From CAYUZU01 sp964448675 (GTDB lineage Bacteria > Planctomycetota > Phycisphaerae > UBA1845 > Fen-1342): a stretch of DNA of 43,013 nt. Shown here piece by piece: positions 8,978-17,546 of the stretch (the first letter of the stretch is position 1; each line of letters begins with the position of its first letter). The position numbers and the translations under genes were made by a program. Location of the stretch: assembly GCA_964448675.1 (NCBI GenBank), contig CAYUZU010000034.1:1-43013 (forward strand), written 5' to 3'. The notes beneath the pieces were generated by a model. It saw only the letters and a list, made by a program, of their open reading frames with translations, was not told where the DNA came from and searched no databases.

Positions 8978-9220
8978 CTAGTCCGGGATGAGTCGATCGA
9001 ACTCGTTGACGCGTCCGATTTGGCGACGTCCGACGAACCGCACCGTGCCGCCGTGGCCGTCAGGGTTCTCCCGTACGTCGGGCACGTACGCAAAGGGACC
9101 GTCCAACGTCGCCTCATCCGGAAGACCGAGGATCGGACGAGACGGGGCCGAGCCAAAACCGCCGGCCGGGGAAATCGGACGAGGGCCGAACGGATTCTGC
9201 GGTTGGAACGCGGATGACAT
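8978..9220 (-). CDS. Small hypothetical protein (80 aa)
   Basis: An 80-residue protein, Pro/Gly rich in its first half (QPQNPFGPRPISPAGGFGSAP) and more ordered towards the end (GTVRFVGRRQIGRVNEFDRLIPD). The start at 9220 is supported by a strong AGGAGG Shine-Dalgarno sequence and by promoter element A about 90 bp upstream. I do not recognise the family. Confidence 0.6.
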   Translation of the reverse strand: MSSAFQPQNPFGPRPISPAGGFGSAPSRPILGLPDEATLDGPFAYVPDVRENPDGHGGTVRFVGRRQIGRVNEFDRLIPD

Positions 9221-9719
9221 GTTGAACCTCCTGAGATCCTGAGCCCCGGCCGACGCGCGGGGCCGCGTCGCGGTTAACGGCTGAACCACTCAGCCGGTCT
9301 ACCTGTTACATAGCCCGGCCGTGGTGGTGCAGCTGACGTGAAGCTGACAGGACTGCGCAGTGCTCCTGAGTCGCCCAGAGGGCTGCTGGGACAGGCCCGC
9401 TGCGGCTTGCAACTATCTGCATGAACGTGCGTCATCCACCCCTGCCGAACGCACAACTTGAGGCGAGATTCGCGGGGTCAGCGCATAAGTGATTTGAACA
9501 GCAGCTCATATTGCAGCCGACGGGCGTCCGCCTAACCGACCGGCAGCCCAGTCGCTTGGCGCCCCCAAGGCGTTTCGGGCTGCACTTACCCCAGTTTGAG
9601 ATCGGGCCCGCCCCGCTACACACGCCGCGAACTAATCGCCCTACTCGAGCAGCACAGAGGGAAGAACGTGCAGTCCGCGGCACCTCTGGCTTGGACGCCC
9701 GCCCCCCGCGCCCTCACTG
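9221..9719. other. 499-bp intergenic region with promoter element A
   Basis: It holds the leader of the 80-residue gene and promoter element A at 9306-9350. From 9351 to 9719 I see no convincing ORF on either strand; reading frames there give low-complexity or Cys/Arg-rich translations typical of non-coding DNA. No obvious terminator follows the stop at 9720. Confidence 0.5.
9306..9350 (-). promoter_or_regulatory. Promoter-like element A
   Basis: On the minus strand: CTGTCAG, 4 nt, ACGTCAG (half-sites 11 nt apart), 20 nt, then TATGTAACAGG. It lies about 86 bp before the start of the 80-residue gene. See the finding on the shared promoter family. Confidence 0.6.
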
Positions 9720-10181
9720 TCATCCTCCACGCGGTTTAGCCACTTCAAACTGCTTCGCTTGCCTCTTATCACCGCGATAGAGCAGCCGAACGTCCTTTGT
9801 CCATTTGATGCACTTCTTCGGGAGTCGAGCACCCAAGATGAGCTGGGCAAAACTGGATCGGGCTCCAACGTACCACACTCCCCCAGCCTCGTCCCGACAA
9901 TCATACCACTCCATGACCTCGTCTTTTAGCGCTTGCGGGATGTCCTTGAGCGGTCTGGGCGTCGGATTACCGCCGCCGATCCAGTCTGGATCAAGAGTCA
10001 CAGGGTGATCATCAGGAATCTTTACAAGTGTAATGTATGGTCGCTTGTAATTCGGACTGGTTAGTATTGGCAGCCAGCGTCGAATCTGATCCTTCGCGAC
10101 TTTCCAGGTCGTGACCGGAATGAGGTAGGAGCCTTTGCCCAAGAAAGGGACCTTCTTCTCATGGAATTTGACTGCCAACAC
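9720..10181 (-). CDS. Hypothetical protein, tandem paralogue 2
   Basis: A 153-residue protein of no family I recognise. It is clearly paralogous to the gene immediately upstream (10242-10742): both begin with a M-[LI]-A-V-[KR] strand, share GSYLIP near residue 20, YITLV-[KR]-IPDD in the middle, and a C-terminal LILGA-x-LPK followed by W-TKD. The conserved W-TKD-x-x-x-LY near the end could be a binding motif. The GTG start at 10181 is used because AGGAGG precedes it by nine bases. Its start is 60 bp downstream of the paralogue's stop, so the two are probably co-transcribed. Confidence 0.72.
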   Translation of the reverse strand: MLAVKFHEKKVPFLGKGSYLIPVTTWKVAKDQIRRWLPILTSPNYKRPYITLVKIPDDHPVTLDPDWIGGGNPTPRPLKDIPQALKDEVMEWYDCRDEAGGVWYVGARSSFAQLILGARLPKKCIKWTKDVRLLYRGDKRQAKQFEVAKPRGG

Positions 10182-10241
10182 TGTGGACGTCCTCCTTTGC
10201 GCTTCTGGTGACTGACGTGCCCAGTCCGAACCCGCTCCAAT

Positions 10242-10742
10242 CTAATCGTCGTCCTGCGCCCGGTTTCGCTTTGAGCCCTCGCCTGGTGGCTGCTTCCGTT
10301 TCCGGCCGTACAGTTTCTGAATATCCTTGGTCCAGAGAATGGCGTTCTTAGGCAGGGGAGCACCCAGGATGAGCTCCGGTGTGCTCCACCCGTGGTCATT
10401 CAATGCCGAGCGGCGATCCAGTGACGCTCCTCGTTTGATCGTCGGGAAGTCGCGCATCCAAACGTGTAGTGGCCTAAACTCAATGTCTTGCGGCGCAAGT
10501 TGCTTCACGCACCAATCGAAGAAGACCGCGACCGGGAAGTCATCTGGGATTCGCACGAGCGTGATGTATCGGATCACCGTGTTTGGGCGAGCCGCGCGGC
10601 GTCGAAAATGAAGAATACTCCGCCAATGTCGAACGGATTGGGCGCCGCTGACTCCTTCAGCTTCCCAGGCCGAAATCGGGATCAGGTAAGACCCACGCCT
10701 GAGATATGGGTTCTTCATCTTGTGCAAGCGAACTGCGATCAT
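10242..10742 (-). CDS. Hypothetical protein, tandem paralogue 1
   Basis: A 166-residue protein, paralogue of the 9720-10181 product (shared GSYLIP, YITLVRIPDD, LILGAPLPK and W-TKD blocks). The ATG at 10742 is chosen because it aligns with the paralogue's N-terminus; an alternative ATG at 10820 would add 26 residues with no counterpart. A basic C-terminal tail (GRKRKQPPGEGSKRNR) distinguishes it. Promoter element B lies about 310 bp upstream. Function unknown. Confidence 0.72.
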   Translation of the reverse strand: MIAVRLHKMKNPYLRRGSYLIPISAWEAEGVSGAQSVRHWRSILHFRRRAARPNTVIRYITLVRIPDDFPVAVFFDWCVKQLAPQDIEFRPLHVWMRDFPTIKRGASLDRRSALNDHGWSTPELILGAPLPKNAILWTKDIQKLYGRKRKQPPGEGSKRNRAQDDD

Positions 10743-11323
10743 CTTTCGCCGTTTCCGCTGGGTGGGGGTATGTGCGTGACGTATCCACCCGCCGCTCAGG
10801 GGCCAGAATCTGGCACGCATTATACGACGGCCATGCCAATTCGCGCTGGCTCGCCGGTGTTGCGCAGAGACTCCCGGTCGGCTACCTGCTCCAGGAGAAC
10901 CTCGATGTGAGGTCTGCCCGCATCAGCCGCCCTTGCAGCGCGCAGATCCGTATCGCAATCGGCGCCGATCAGATCCCAGTCGAAGTCTGCCCGGAACGTC
11001 TGGGCCCGCGCTGCCTGATCCGACGGGCCGACATACGCCTTCGAGTCCCCTGTTTCATAGCCTCGCCACGGCAGCACAGCTGACAGCAGCTGACACGAGG
11101 CCGAGAGCATGCGACACCACAACGATAATACGGGATCGGCCGCGATTCCAAAACCCCCGTAAGTATGTGCGCCACTCGGCAGCGTCGAGCGCACTAGATT
11201 CGGAGGTACATCCCCTTGAATTTCATGTAAGTGCCTGCGCGGTCTTAAGTTATGTGGCCGATGGGGCAGTTGAATCGCGAAGTGGCATCAATGTCCGCCG
11301 ACGCCCTTGAAACGTGTGGCCCC
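10743..11323. other. 581-bp intergenic region with promoter element B and possible gene remnant
   Basis: It contains promoter element B at 11054-11095. Between that element and 10820 one minus-strand frame stays open, with GC-rich third positions and protein-like composition (for example HIEVLLEQVADRESLRNTGE), but it lacks a normal start after the predicted transcription start; it could be a decayed gene or a leader ORF. Its stop touches the alternative ATG of the next gene as TAATG. From 11096 to 11323 I see nothing convincing. Confidence 0.4.
11054..11095 (-). promoter_or_regulatory. Promoter-like element B
   Basis: On the minus strand: GTGTCAG and CTGTCAG with half-sites 10 nt apart, 20 nt, then TATGAAACAGG, almost identical to the -10 region of element A. 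It points at the tandem paralogue genes. Confidence 0.6.
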
Positions 11324-13225
11324 TCAGCTTCCCGGCATCGCATCCCTCGCAGCTGGCCCGGCCATATGGCTCAGTCTCATGCCCAGCCGTTCAGCCGAAC
11401 GCGCCGAGAGGCGGCAACGCCTCGTAGAGCTGCCGGCGAGCAGAAAACTGTGAGAACCTCCCGCTGTTGCCCACCAGAAGGGCACGTTGACAAACTGTGG
11501 CGCTTCAAGCGACAACCACCAAAACACCGCGATAAGGTCCAGGCCGATCTGAATGTAGTCGTAGCCTACGTTCCCCGACGTCAGCATCCGGATGCCATCT
11601 TCGGGGGCGCTCAAGCAATGAAGCCGAACGCGGAACACCGGCGCTTCGCGCCAATCTTGAGTGATAAGCCCTCGCTCATCAACCATTCCCCGTGCCATAA
11701 GTCGGGCAACCGCCATCGTTTGACGGTCGGCCAGGCCTCCCAGGTCGACCGAGTTGCGCCGCCTCAGCCAACCTCGACGTCGCGTGGACCGCAAGGAACT
11801 GAAAGTGGCCAGATCATAAGGTTCGAACGACCGCAGCGGCTCGATCGATAGAGTGCGCCAGGGTTCAAGGCTGAGCACGATTTCGTCGCTCAACGGCGAG
11901 AACACGAGGTACTGGCCGCTGCTACGGACCCTCACAGATATCATGGGCACGTAAACCGGTTCCAGCCTCCACTCGGCATCCGGGCACTCTCGTTCGAGCA
12001 ATCGTCCGACGTCCCGTTTCTTTAACTTCAGCGGCAAGTAAGAAGTTGGAAGGCCGGAGTCGACTGCCCCGCTGCTCGCTCTGATGCGCGCCGTGTTCCG
12101 GTTGGCGCGAGTCGTTGTGAGTCGCGCAGACTGGGTAGGTCCAGGCTGGCGCCGGCCGGGGTCGCGGTTGGCGTTTTGGCCTGTTCCAGCGAATACCGAC
12201 CCGCGCACAGCGTGGAGTCGCCCGCAGCAGATGTGACTTGCCTCGAAGGGCCTCTGGGACACGAGTCGGCCCGACGCATGGTCAGCTGCCGTAGCGCCAA
12301 TCGTCGCCGCCACTCGTCGGGCACTCGTGGCGTCGCACTGGAAAACCAGCCAATGGCCACAGTTCGCGAGCACGAATGGGTCAAGATCCCCGATGGTCTG
12401 CGTGATGATGGTCGTCGCGATCCCGAATTTCCTGCCCTCGCGGAGTATTCGCTCCAACCACGGCATCCCCCGGAGCAGCTGCGCTTCCTCCAGCACGACT
12501 CGGATCAAACCGAGTTGCCCGGCTGCACAACGGCGATACACCTCGCCGATCGCGAACATCCCGGCAGCGGAACGGCTCTGGCGGTTGTGCAGGCGATTCA
12601 GCTTGAGCGACAAATAAGGCGACGTCTCAAACAGTGATCCGTCATGCGCCGTCTTGCAGAGTGCCAGCGTGGGACGAATCCACGACTGCACCGACCGATC
12701 TAGCATCTCCTCACCAGATTCACGTACCTCTTGGAGTGAGAGGTCGTCTTGAACGGCCTGCAGGAGGAAGCGCCGCAAATGGTCGATTTGCAGGCTGCCC
12801 ATTCCCGTCGACAACTGGTAGTTCCCCAGGAGTGCTTCAACGTACTCCTCTTTGTCCGTGTCGTCGGCACACCGGAACGGATTGAACGGAAGTCCCCGCG
12901 CTGCCACGTCGATCGCTTGGCCGCCATGACTCGCGATAAAGGAATCGTGCTCATCGTTGTTATCGAGTACGAGCAACTTCTGGTCAGGACGTGCCTGAAG
13001 CTCTGCATGCAGCAGAGCCAGATTTGTTTGGGTCTTTCCGGTGCCTGAGGCACCTGCGATCAGAATGTTACGGTTGGGAGCTTGCTCCCGAGTAATCGAC
13101 TCGACCGCGCTCAGCGAAGTCGTCGCGGACGAAGGTCGCTCTTGGTCACCCGTCGACGCGGGGCGTGGACGCTCTCCTGACACCGCTTCCTTGCACGTCT
13201 CGATTTGTAAGGACGTTACGTTCAT
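11324..13225 (-). CDS. HerA-like P-loop ATPase
   Basis: A 633-residue ATPase of the HerA/FtsK superfamily. Walker A is GASGTGKT at 58-65, and Walker B is the hydrophobic strand LIRVVLEE at 240-247 ending in paired acidic residues. The segment TTIITQTIGDLDPFVLANC at about 271-289 matches the sensor/arginine-finger side of HerA proteins, including the conserved Gln after the fourth strand. These ATPases pump DNA or protein through a central pore. Residues about 330-390 are a Ser/Arg-rich linker, and the last ~240 residues match nothing I know; they include an aromatic, hydrophobic stretch (IQIGLDLIAVFWWLS) that may contact the membrane. The start overlaps the upstream stop as ATGA. It is the last gene of the ExbBD operon, which is unusual company for HerA. 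Confidence 0.8.
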   Translation of the reverse strand: MNVTSLQIETCKEAVSGERPRPASTGDQERPSSATTSLSAVESITREQAPNRNILIAGASGTGKTQTNLALLHAELQARPDQKLLVLDNNDEHDSFIASHGGQAIDVAARGLPFNPFRCADDTDKEEYVEALLGNYQLSTGMGSLQIDHLRRFLLQAVQDDLSLQEVRESGEEMLDRSVQSWIRPTLALCKTAHDGSLFETSPYLSLKLNRLHNRQSRSAAGMFAIGEVYRRCAAGQLGLIRVVLEEAQLLRGMPWLERILREGRKFGIATTIITQTIGDLDPFVLANCGHWLVFQCDATSARRVAATIGATAADHASGRLVSQRPFEASHICCGRLHAVRGSVFAGTGQNANRDPGRRQPGPTQSARLTTTRANRNTARIRASSGAVDSGLPTSYLPLKLKKRDVGRLLERECPDAEWRLEPVYVPMISVRVRSSGQYLVFSPLSDEIVLSLEPWRTLSIEPLRSFEPYDLATFSSLRSTRRRGWLRRRNSVDLGGLADRQTMAVARLMARGMVDERGLITQDWREAPVFRVRLHCLSAPEDGIRMLTSGNVGYDYIQIGLDLIAVFWWLSLEAPQFVNVPFWWATAGGSHSFLLAGSSTRRCRLSARSAERLGMRLSHMAGPAARDAMPGS

Positions 13226-13533
13226 GGCTGCACACCCTGATGAGTAGCTCGCTCGACGTGATTCTGATGATCCTCTCCGTTCGGTTCATCGGCGCTGGAC
13301 TTCCAGCCGAGCTCCACGGCGCTCTCGACCAGGCAGTCTCTGCAGCGACCGACGAGGCCTTCGCTTGGTGCTCGGACATCGGCCAGGGACTCAACTGCGA
13401 GCGCCGTGGCGCCGATTAGGATGGCCGTGACGACCAGGCCAGCGGCTGCGGCCGTCACGAATCGAGCGAGCTTGACGCCCACGACCATCCCTACCAGGAG
13501 GGTCACGATCGCAATAACATCAAGAATTGTCAT
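13222..13533 (-). CDS. Small membrane protein with two transmembrane segments
   Basis: A 103-residue protein with two membrane helices at about residues 4-22 (VIAIVTLLVGMVVGVKL) and 28-47 (TAAAAGLVVTAILIGATALA), followed by a soluble tail with a C-x2-C pair (GRCRDCLVE). The ATG at 13533 lies inside the end of the upstream lipoprotein gene (14-bp overlap) with GAGGAA just before it. Its stop overlaps the ATPase start. It may anchor the HerA-like ATPase to the inner membrane; this is inferred from position only. Confidence 0.7.
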   Translation of the reverse strand: MTILDVIAIVTLLVGMVVGVKLARFVTAAAAGLVVTAILIGATALAVESLADVRAPSEGLVGRCRDCLVESAVELGWKSSADEPNGEDHQNHVERATHQGVQP

Positions 13534-13900
13534 TGTCGGGTTCCTCAAGGCTCTCTTCTGCCACAGGTTCTGGCTTCCAGTGCATGAGAGCCTGTTGAAG
13601 TTGGAAGGCCAGTCGGGTGAGTTCCTCCAGCGACTGACGTACTTCTCCCAATGTCGCTTGCCGCTCCTCGGCCTCAGTCGCGACTTCGCTCAGCTCATCC
13701 TCGGCTGCAGCGCTCGACTGCGCAGGGCGCGGATCGGGCGCATTCGCCGTAGGTGCCGCCACAGGGGCTGCCTCGCGGGAACTCGACTGATTTCGCTGGC
13801 GAGTCCGTTCGGTCTCATCGCAGCCGCCCGCTAGCAGTAACAGCGCGATACACGCTGCCAACGCGATCGTCATCTGGATTCTGGTTACGTCGATGATCAT
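13520..13900 (-). CDS. Lipoprotein with coiled-coil region
   Basis: A 126-residue lipoprotein. The N-terminus has a hydrophobic core (ALAACIALLLLAGGC) ending in a lipobox-like AGGC with Cys at about residue 27. A Ser/Ala/Pro linker and a Glu-rich helix (SEVATEAEERQATLGEVRQ) with coiled-coil heptads follow. The start at 13900 is one base after the TonB-like stop. No enzymatic motif is visible; a structural role in an envelope complex with the neighbouring Exb-type proteins is plausible. Confidence 0.7.
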   Translation of the reverse strand: MIIDVTRIQMTIALAACIALLLLAGGCDETERTRQRNQSSSREAAPVAAPTANAPDPRPAQSSAAAEDELSEVATEAEERQATLGEVRQSLEELTRLAFQLQQALMHWKPEPVAEESLEEPDNDNS

Positions 13901-13901
13901 C

Positions 13902-14618
13902 TCACGTGTCCTTTCTGTGAATCTGCGTGATCTGGAGCTCGAAAGTGCCGCCCCTCCGCACAAAGCGTGCATCAACGGCAAGTACGTCATCCAACTTGAA
14001 GCCATCCCTTGCGATCGCTTCCCGCTGCTGCGCGATGAAGGCCGTGTCCAAGTCAGCGGGCACAAGGATCATGAAGAGTGCCACCGCCTGCGACGCCGTT
14101 CGCAACACCGCCTCGCCAAAGTACGTGGCCGGTAGCGTGCGAACACGGTTCGAGTAGGCGCCTGCGTTTCCCTTGAACGGCACAATGCGCAGCTCTGCCA
14201 CTTGCACAAGTTCTCCAACGAACTCGTTTCTGCCGTTGACCGCCAGGATCCGCATTCCCAGCGACTTGGTTACTTCGAGAACCTCCCTCTGAGTCCGCCA
14301 CTTGATGCGCAGTTCCGGCAACGCCATGCTGTCTTCATCCGCTGCTGTATCCCCCGACCGTGCGTCATTCGACGCAGCAGTTGCACTCGTTACCTCCTTC
14401 AAGGACGGTCGCGGAGGCTCTTGCCTCACCTGCCTCGATTTTTGTTGCGGCGGCTTGGTTGGCGGCGGCTCCGGCGCCGGCAGCGCGACTACGGCCGGCG
14501 TCTTTTCATCCTGGACGATTTCGGATTCGCGCTCGTTGGTGAGCCAGGCGGGCCCCAACAGCACGACGTGCAAGAGGGTGGCCATACCGAAGCCCGCGAG
14601 ACCACTAGTGAATCGCAT
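13902..14618 (-). CDS. TonB-like inner-membrane protein
   Basis: A 238-residue protein with TonB/TolA architecture: one N-terminal membrane helix (about 5-26), a Pro-rich spacer (LPAPEPPPTKPPQQK at about 45-60), and a periplasmic C-terminal domain of about 140 residues. I cannot match the C-terminal domain to the classical TonB fold, so TonB-like rests on layout and on the immediately upstream ExbD. The start at 14618 follows AAGGAG, which overlaps the end of exbD. Likely role: transmitting proton-motive energy from the ExbBD-type pair across the periplasm. Confidence 0.6.
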   Translation of the reverse strand: MRFTSGLAGFGMATLLHVVLLGPAWLTNERESEIVQDEKTPAVVALPAPEPPPTKPPQQKSRQVRQEPPRPSLKEVTSATAASNDARSGDTAADEDSMALPELRIKWRTQREVLEVTKSLGMRILAVNGRNEFVGELVQVAELRIVPFKGNAGAYSNRVRTLPATYFGEAVLRTASQAVALFMILVPADLDTAFIAQQREAIARDGFKLDDVLAVDARFVRRGGTFELQITQIHRKDT

Positions 14619-14622
14619 TCCC

Positions 14623-14994
14623 CTACTCCTTTCTCAGTGTTGGATGAGCGCTGACTTCCAGGCTGACCTCAGTTGCGACCTCATGCAGCATGGCAAGGGT
14701 CTCCATCATTCGGCCGGCCGTGAGGTCGCGCTCAACTCGGAGAACCACTCGCCGCCCCGTGAGACGTGCCCGAAGAGCGTTCGGGTCTACGGGCTCGTCG
14801 TTGAGGAAGATGCCTGTCCCTTTCATTACGAGCACGTCGAACTCACCCTGTTGCACAACAACGGCGCCCTGACCCACGCGAGCCAGTTCGACCGGCAACG
14901 CCGTCACTCGCTCCATCTGCGTCATAGCCGCAAGGACACTGCCAAGGGTCAGAAAGACGAGGTCAATAAGCGGCATCATGGCTTGCGTGCGCAT
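14623..14994 (-). CDS. ExbD/TolR-family protein
   Basis: A 123-residue ExbD/TolR-type protein. The single N-terminal helix carries the family signature PLIDLVFLTLGSV (residues 8-20) with the proton-carrying Asp. The periplasmic part has the usual short alternating beta/alpha pattern with the family's late R-x-V-L-R-V-x-R-D strand (RRVVLRVERD). The length matches the family. The ATG at 14994 is preceded by GGAG; upstream ATG codons would give unrelated sequence. It lies 10 bp after exbB and is the partner subunit of that channel. Confidence 0.82.
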   Translation of the reverse strand: MRTQAMMPLIDLVFLTLGSVLAAMTQMERVTALPVELARVGQGAVVVQQGEFDVLVMKGTGIFLNDEPVDPNALRARLTGRRVVLRVERDLTAGRMMETLAMLHEVATEVSLEVSAHPTLRKE

Positions 14995-15004
14995 CGGTAC
15001 GCTC

Positions 15005-15364
15005 CTATCGGTTGAGTAGCCCCAGTGCGTATCCACCGATCGACGCCACCAAAGACGTCACGATTCCTACGCCGGTCGTCCAGTACGCTGTCGCAAGGCC
15101 GGCGGTCAATTGGGGCACGTTCACACCGTTCTGGAAACCACCGAACGCCATGATGAAACCGGCCACTGAACCAAGCAGTCCCAGAGACACGCTGATGCCG
15201 CCCAGTGGCTCGAGCGTTGACCTCCAGGGCTCCTCTCCTCGATACAACTCACCTCGCAACCAGGCGATCAAGTAGCCGAAGAGGAATCCGAACGTCAGCA
15301 CTGAAAGCGCGATCTGCGGCCACGCGAACAACCCGCATTGCTCGAAGATCAGGTTCGCGTTCAT
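15005..15364 (-). CDS. Compact MotA/TolQ/ExbB proton-channel protein
   Basis: A 119-residue ExbB/TolQ-type channel subunit. It has a first helix (about 16-36), a very short cytoplasmic loop, then the conserved pair of helices: GLLGSVAGFIMAFGGF (about 61-76) and GLATAYWTTGVGIVTSLVAS (about 88-107). The latter matches the family motif with its pore-lining Thr. Typical ExbB proteins are 200-240 residues; here the cytoplasmic loop and N-terminal extension are reduced. The start overlaps the upstream stop as ATGA. With ExbD and the TonB-like protein it should form a proton-driven energiser. Confidence 0.8.
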   Translation of the reverse strand: MNANLIFEQCGLFAWPQIALSVLTFGFLFGYLIAWLRGELYRGEEPWRSTLEPLGGISVSLGLLGSVAGFIMAFGGFQNGVNVPQLTAGLATAYWTTGVGIVTSLVASIGGYALGLLNR

Positions 15365-15855
15365 CCTCGTGCTCCGTCGGAGGTGGCGGTGATTAGCGAA
15401 ATCACGGGCAACTTGACACTCGCAGCAACCCTCTGGGCTTCTTGCGCGAACCGTTGCTGAACGAGTGCATCCACCGGCGCAAACACCTGCTCGCGGTCAG
15501 AGCGCACGACGTGGCTCGAAGTGTCTGACTTCAACTCTTCGACCGTGGGCACCTCCCAGCCATGACGTAACGCCACGCTGCTCAGGCGGATCATGCGCCG
15601 GTCCAGTTCGTCGCGTGCGGCCAGCACCTTCGCCTTCGTGCCCATCTTGGCGTCACCCTCGTTCTCCCGGGCCTCCGCCACCGCCTGCGACAGGGTCTGC
15701 TCGTACTCGGCGTGCGACGTGCGCACCTCGCGAAGGAGACGCTCGTACGTACGCCGGTCCCGCGACTCGTCATTATCCGCCCTGGCCGGCGTTGAGGCCC
15801 AAAGCATGGTGCCAACCACCATTGCCACGTATGACAGTTCACAAAGTCGTGTCAT
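15361..15855 (-). CDS. Exported helical protein (164 aa)
   Basis: An exported protein with a signal peptide (hydrophobic VAMVVGTMLWAS then ARA-DN as a likely signal peptidase I site near residue 27). The mature part is charged and helical, with coiled-coil-like heptads (TYERLLREVRTSHAEYEQTL). No catalytic motif. It is translationally coupled to exbB (ATGA overlap) and starts one base after the preceding stop. Unknown family; probably a periplasmic subunit of the same complex. Confidence 0.7.
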   Translation of the reverse strand: MTRLCELSYVAMVVGTMLWASTPARADNDESRDRRTYERLLREVRTSHAEYEQTLSQAVAEARENEGDAKMGTKAKVLAARDELDRRMIRLSSVALRHGWEVPTVEELKSDTSSHVVRSDREQVFAPVDALVQQRFAQEAQRVAASVKLPVISLITATSDGARG

Positions 15856-15856
15856 C

Positions 15857-16888
15857 TTAGTTCTCCTTATCCTGTGCAGCCGCCACGGTTTGCGACTGTG
15901 TGCCACTCTGCGCGTAGCGCCGAATCTCAGCGTCTACGTCGATGCCCGCAAACGCCTCGGGAACCTCCACCTGTTCGGCGAGCTTGTCCGTTTCCTTCTC
16001 GATGCTTGCGGCCAATTTGTCGGCAAAGCCGTTCATCATCGTCGCAAACTCGGTCGCCTGCTTCTGCAACTCATTGACGTTCATGGCTAAGCCAGCGACA
16101 CCTTCGCCTGTCGCGCGCATGTCGGCCAACGATTTCGCAAGTGTCTCTGCGTCGATCATGCCTTCGATGATGGCCACGTAGTTGGAAACGAATTCGGCTT
16201 GGTCAGTCAGGATCACGCGAACCTTCTCAACTTCGAAGGTCGTCATCGTCAGGGACTGCGACAGGGCGTCCAACGCGCGGACGATCCGCAGTTGGAGTGC
16301 CTGAGCCGCTGGCGACAAGTCCACGCTGCCCGAGTTCTCTACGAGCTTCTTAAGCGCCAATACGTTCGAGAAGACCAGCTTCAGACGCTGGCGACGTGCC
16401 GGGTCCTTCTCAGCCTCGACTTGCTGCGCGAGGTCTCTCAGGCGCGCGTCGTAGTTGGTTAGCAGTGTTTGTGTTTTCTCGCTTGAGCCGCCTGAAGCGC
16501 CTTCGGCCATCAACGTGCGCACACGGTCGATTGTCTTTGCGATCGCCTCCTGGCCCTCCCAAAGAGGTCGTACGCACTCGTCGAAGTCCTCCGTGAAACC
16601 TGTCATGTCGGCGTGGAGGGCCCGCAGCGCGTCCACAAGCTCCTCCTTGTTTACGTCGTCTTCCGACAGGATTTCGCGAACACGCTCAAAACGCGACTTG
16701 AGGTTGGACGACGCCATGCGGTCCGTCACCGGCTTCGTGGCGTTCTGCATCGCCTGCTGGAGTGCTGTGACGTCGATGATGCGCTCACGGTCGCGGACGG
16801 CGCTCCCGTCAGTCGGCTGCGCAAGCGCGGCGGGAAGCACGGTGCATGCGGCGACAACCAGCGAGAGAGTGGTCTTATGGGTGGTCAT
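15857..16888 (-). CDS. Exported coiled-coil protein (343 aa)
   Basis: A 343-residue exported protein. Signal peptide at residues 1-23 (LSLVVAACTVLPAALA, cleavage before QPT). The rest is almost entirely helical with long stretches of heptad-like Leu/Ala/Glu (for example TLLTNYDARLRDLAQQVEAE). No Cys pairs or enzymatic motifs. An AGGAGG Shine-Dalgarno sequence supports the ATG at 16888. In this context it may be an elongated periplasmic scaffold or adaptor between inner membrane and envelope. Confidence 0.72.
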   Translation of the reverse strand: MTTHKTTLSLVVAACTVLPAALAQPTDGSAVRDRERIIDVTALQQAMQNATKPVTDRMASSNLKSRFERVREILSEDDVNKEELVDALRALHADMTGFTEDFDECVRPLWEGQEAIAKTIDRVRTLMAEGASGGSSEKTQTLLTNYDARLRDLAQQVEAEKDPARRQRLKLVFSNVLALKKLVENSGSVDLSPAAQALQLRIVRALDALSQSLTMTTFEVEKVRVILTDQAEFVSNYVAIIEGMIDAETLAKSLADMRATGEGVAGLAMNVNELQKQATEFATMMNGFADKLAASIEKETDKLAEQVEVPEAFAGIDVDAEIRRYAQSGTQSQTVAAAQDKEN

Positions 16889-16913
16889 GTCTATGTCCTC
16901 CTGCTTTCTGAAT

Positions 16914-17516
16914 TCAGCTTTGCTGTGCCAACGCGGCGAGCGCGTCCTGTGCGGATGCACGCAGGACCTCATCCGAGATGTCCTGGAGCTTCGCGGTTGC
17001 GGCCTGCGAATGCCCCTGCGCGTATTCCATGAGGCACTCGACGAGCAGCACCAAGTCCTGTGCCCTGCGCTGGTCTCGCTCGGTGTTGTAGCCCATTAGA
17101 GCCGCTTCAAGATGGCCGTGAGCCGCCGCAAAGTCACCGCGACGCAGTTCAGCCTTGCCCAGCACTTCCACTGTCCGGGCCACAACCTGAGGGTCGTCGT
17201 TGGCGTTGGCGCGTACGAAGCCAGCGAGTTCGAAGGCTGACTCGACGTCGCCGACTGCGAGCGACCATTCCGCCCAGAGAAGATGGACTTCTGGGTGAAT
17301 GCCTGCCCTGGAAGCCGTCATGAACGTCTCGGCCTCACGTAAGCAGATTTCGGCTCCCTGGAAGTCTCCAGCTTGCAGCGCCTGGCGGGCGTCGACGAGA
17401 CAGTCCGAAGCTGTCCGAACAGGCTCAATCGGGGCCACGGGGCGGCGTTGTGGCGCATGACACCCGGCAGCAGACAGGACGACGACCAGCGTAGTGGTCA
17501 GAACAAGCGTTCTCAT
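16914..17516 (-). CDS. TPR-type lipoprotein
   Basis: A 200-residue lipoprotein with a clear signal (TLVVVLSAAGC, Cys at residue 19). The mature region has at least three helix-turn-helix repeats in TPR spacing: DARQALQAGDFQGAEICLREAE, then EWSLAVGDVESAFELAGFV, then GKAELRRGDFAAAHGHLEAA. TPR lipoproteins usually scaffold envelope complexes through protein-protein contacts. It lies 25 bp upstream of the coiled-coil gene in the same run. Confidence 0.75.
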   Translation of the reverse strand: MRTLVLTTTLVVVLSAAGCHAPQRRPVAPIEPVRTASDCLVDARQALQAGDFQGAEICLREAETFMTASRAGIHPEVHLLWAEWSLAVGDVESAFELAGFVRANANDDPQVVARTVEVLGKAELRRGDFAAAHGHLEAALMGYNTERDQRRAQDLVLLVECLMEYAQGHSQAATAKLQDISDEVLRASAQDALAALAQQS

Positions 17517-17546
17517 GGCGAATCTCCCTTCTCTTCACGCTGTAAA

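Noticed and set aside
9274..9683. Short minus-strand ORFs in the 9221-9719 gap
   Set aside because: The translations are Cys/Arg/Ser-rich without gene-like codon pattern, and one overlaps promoter element A.
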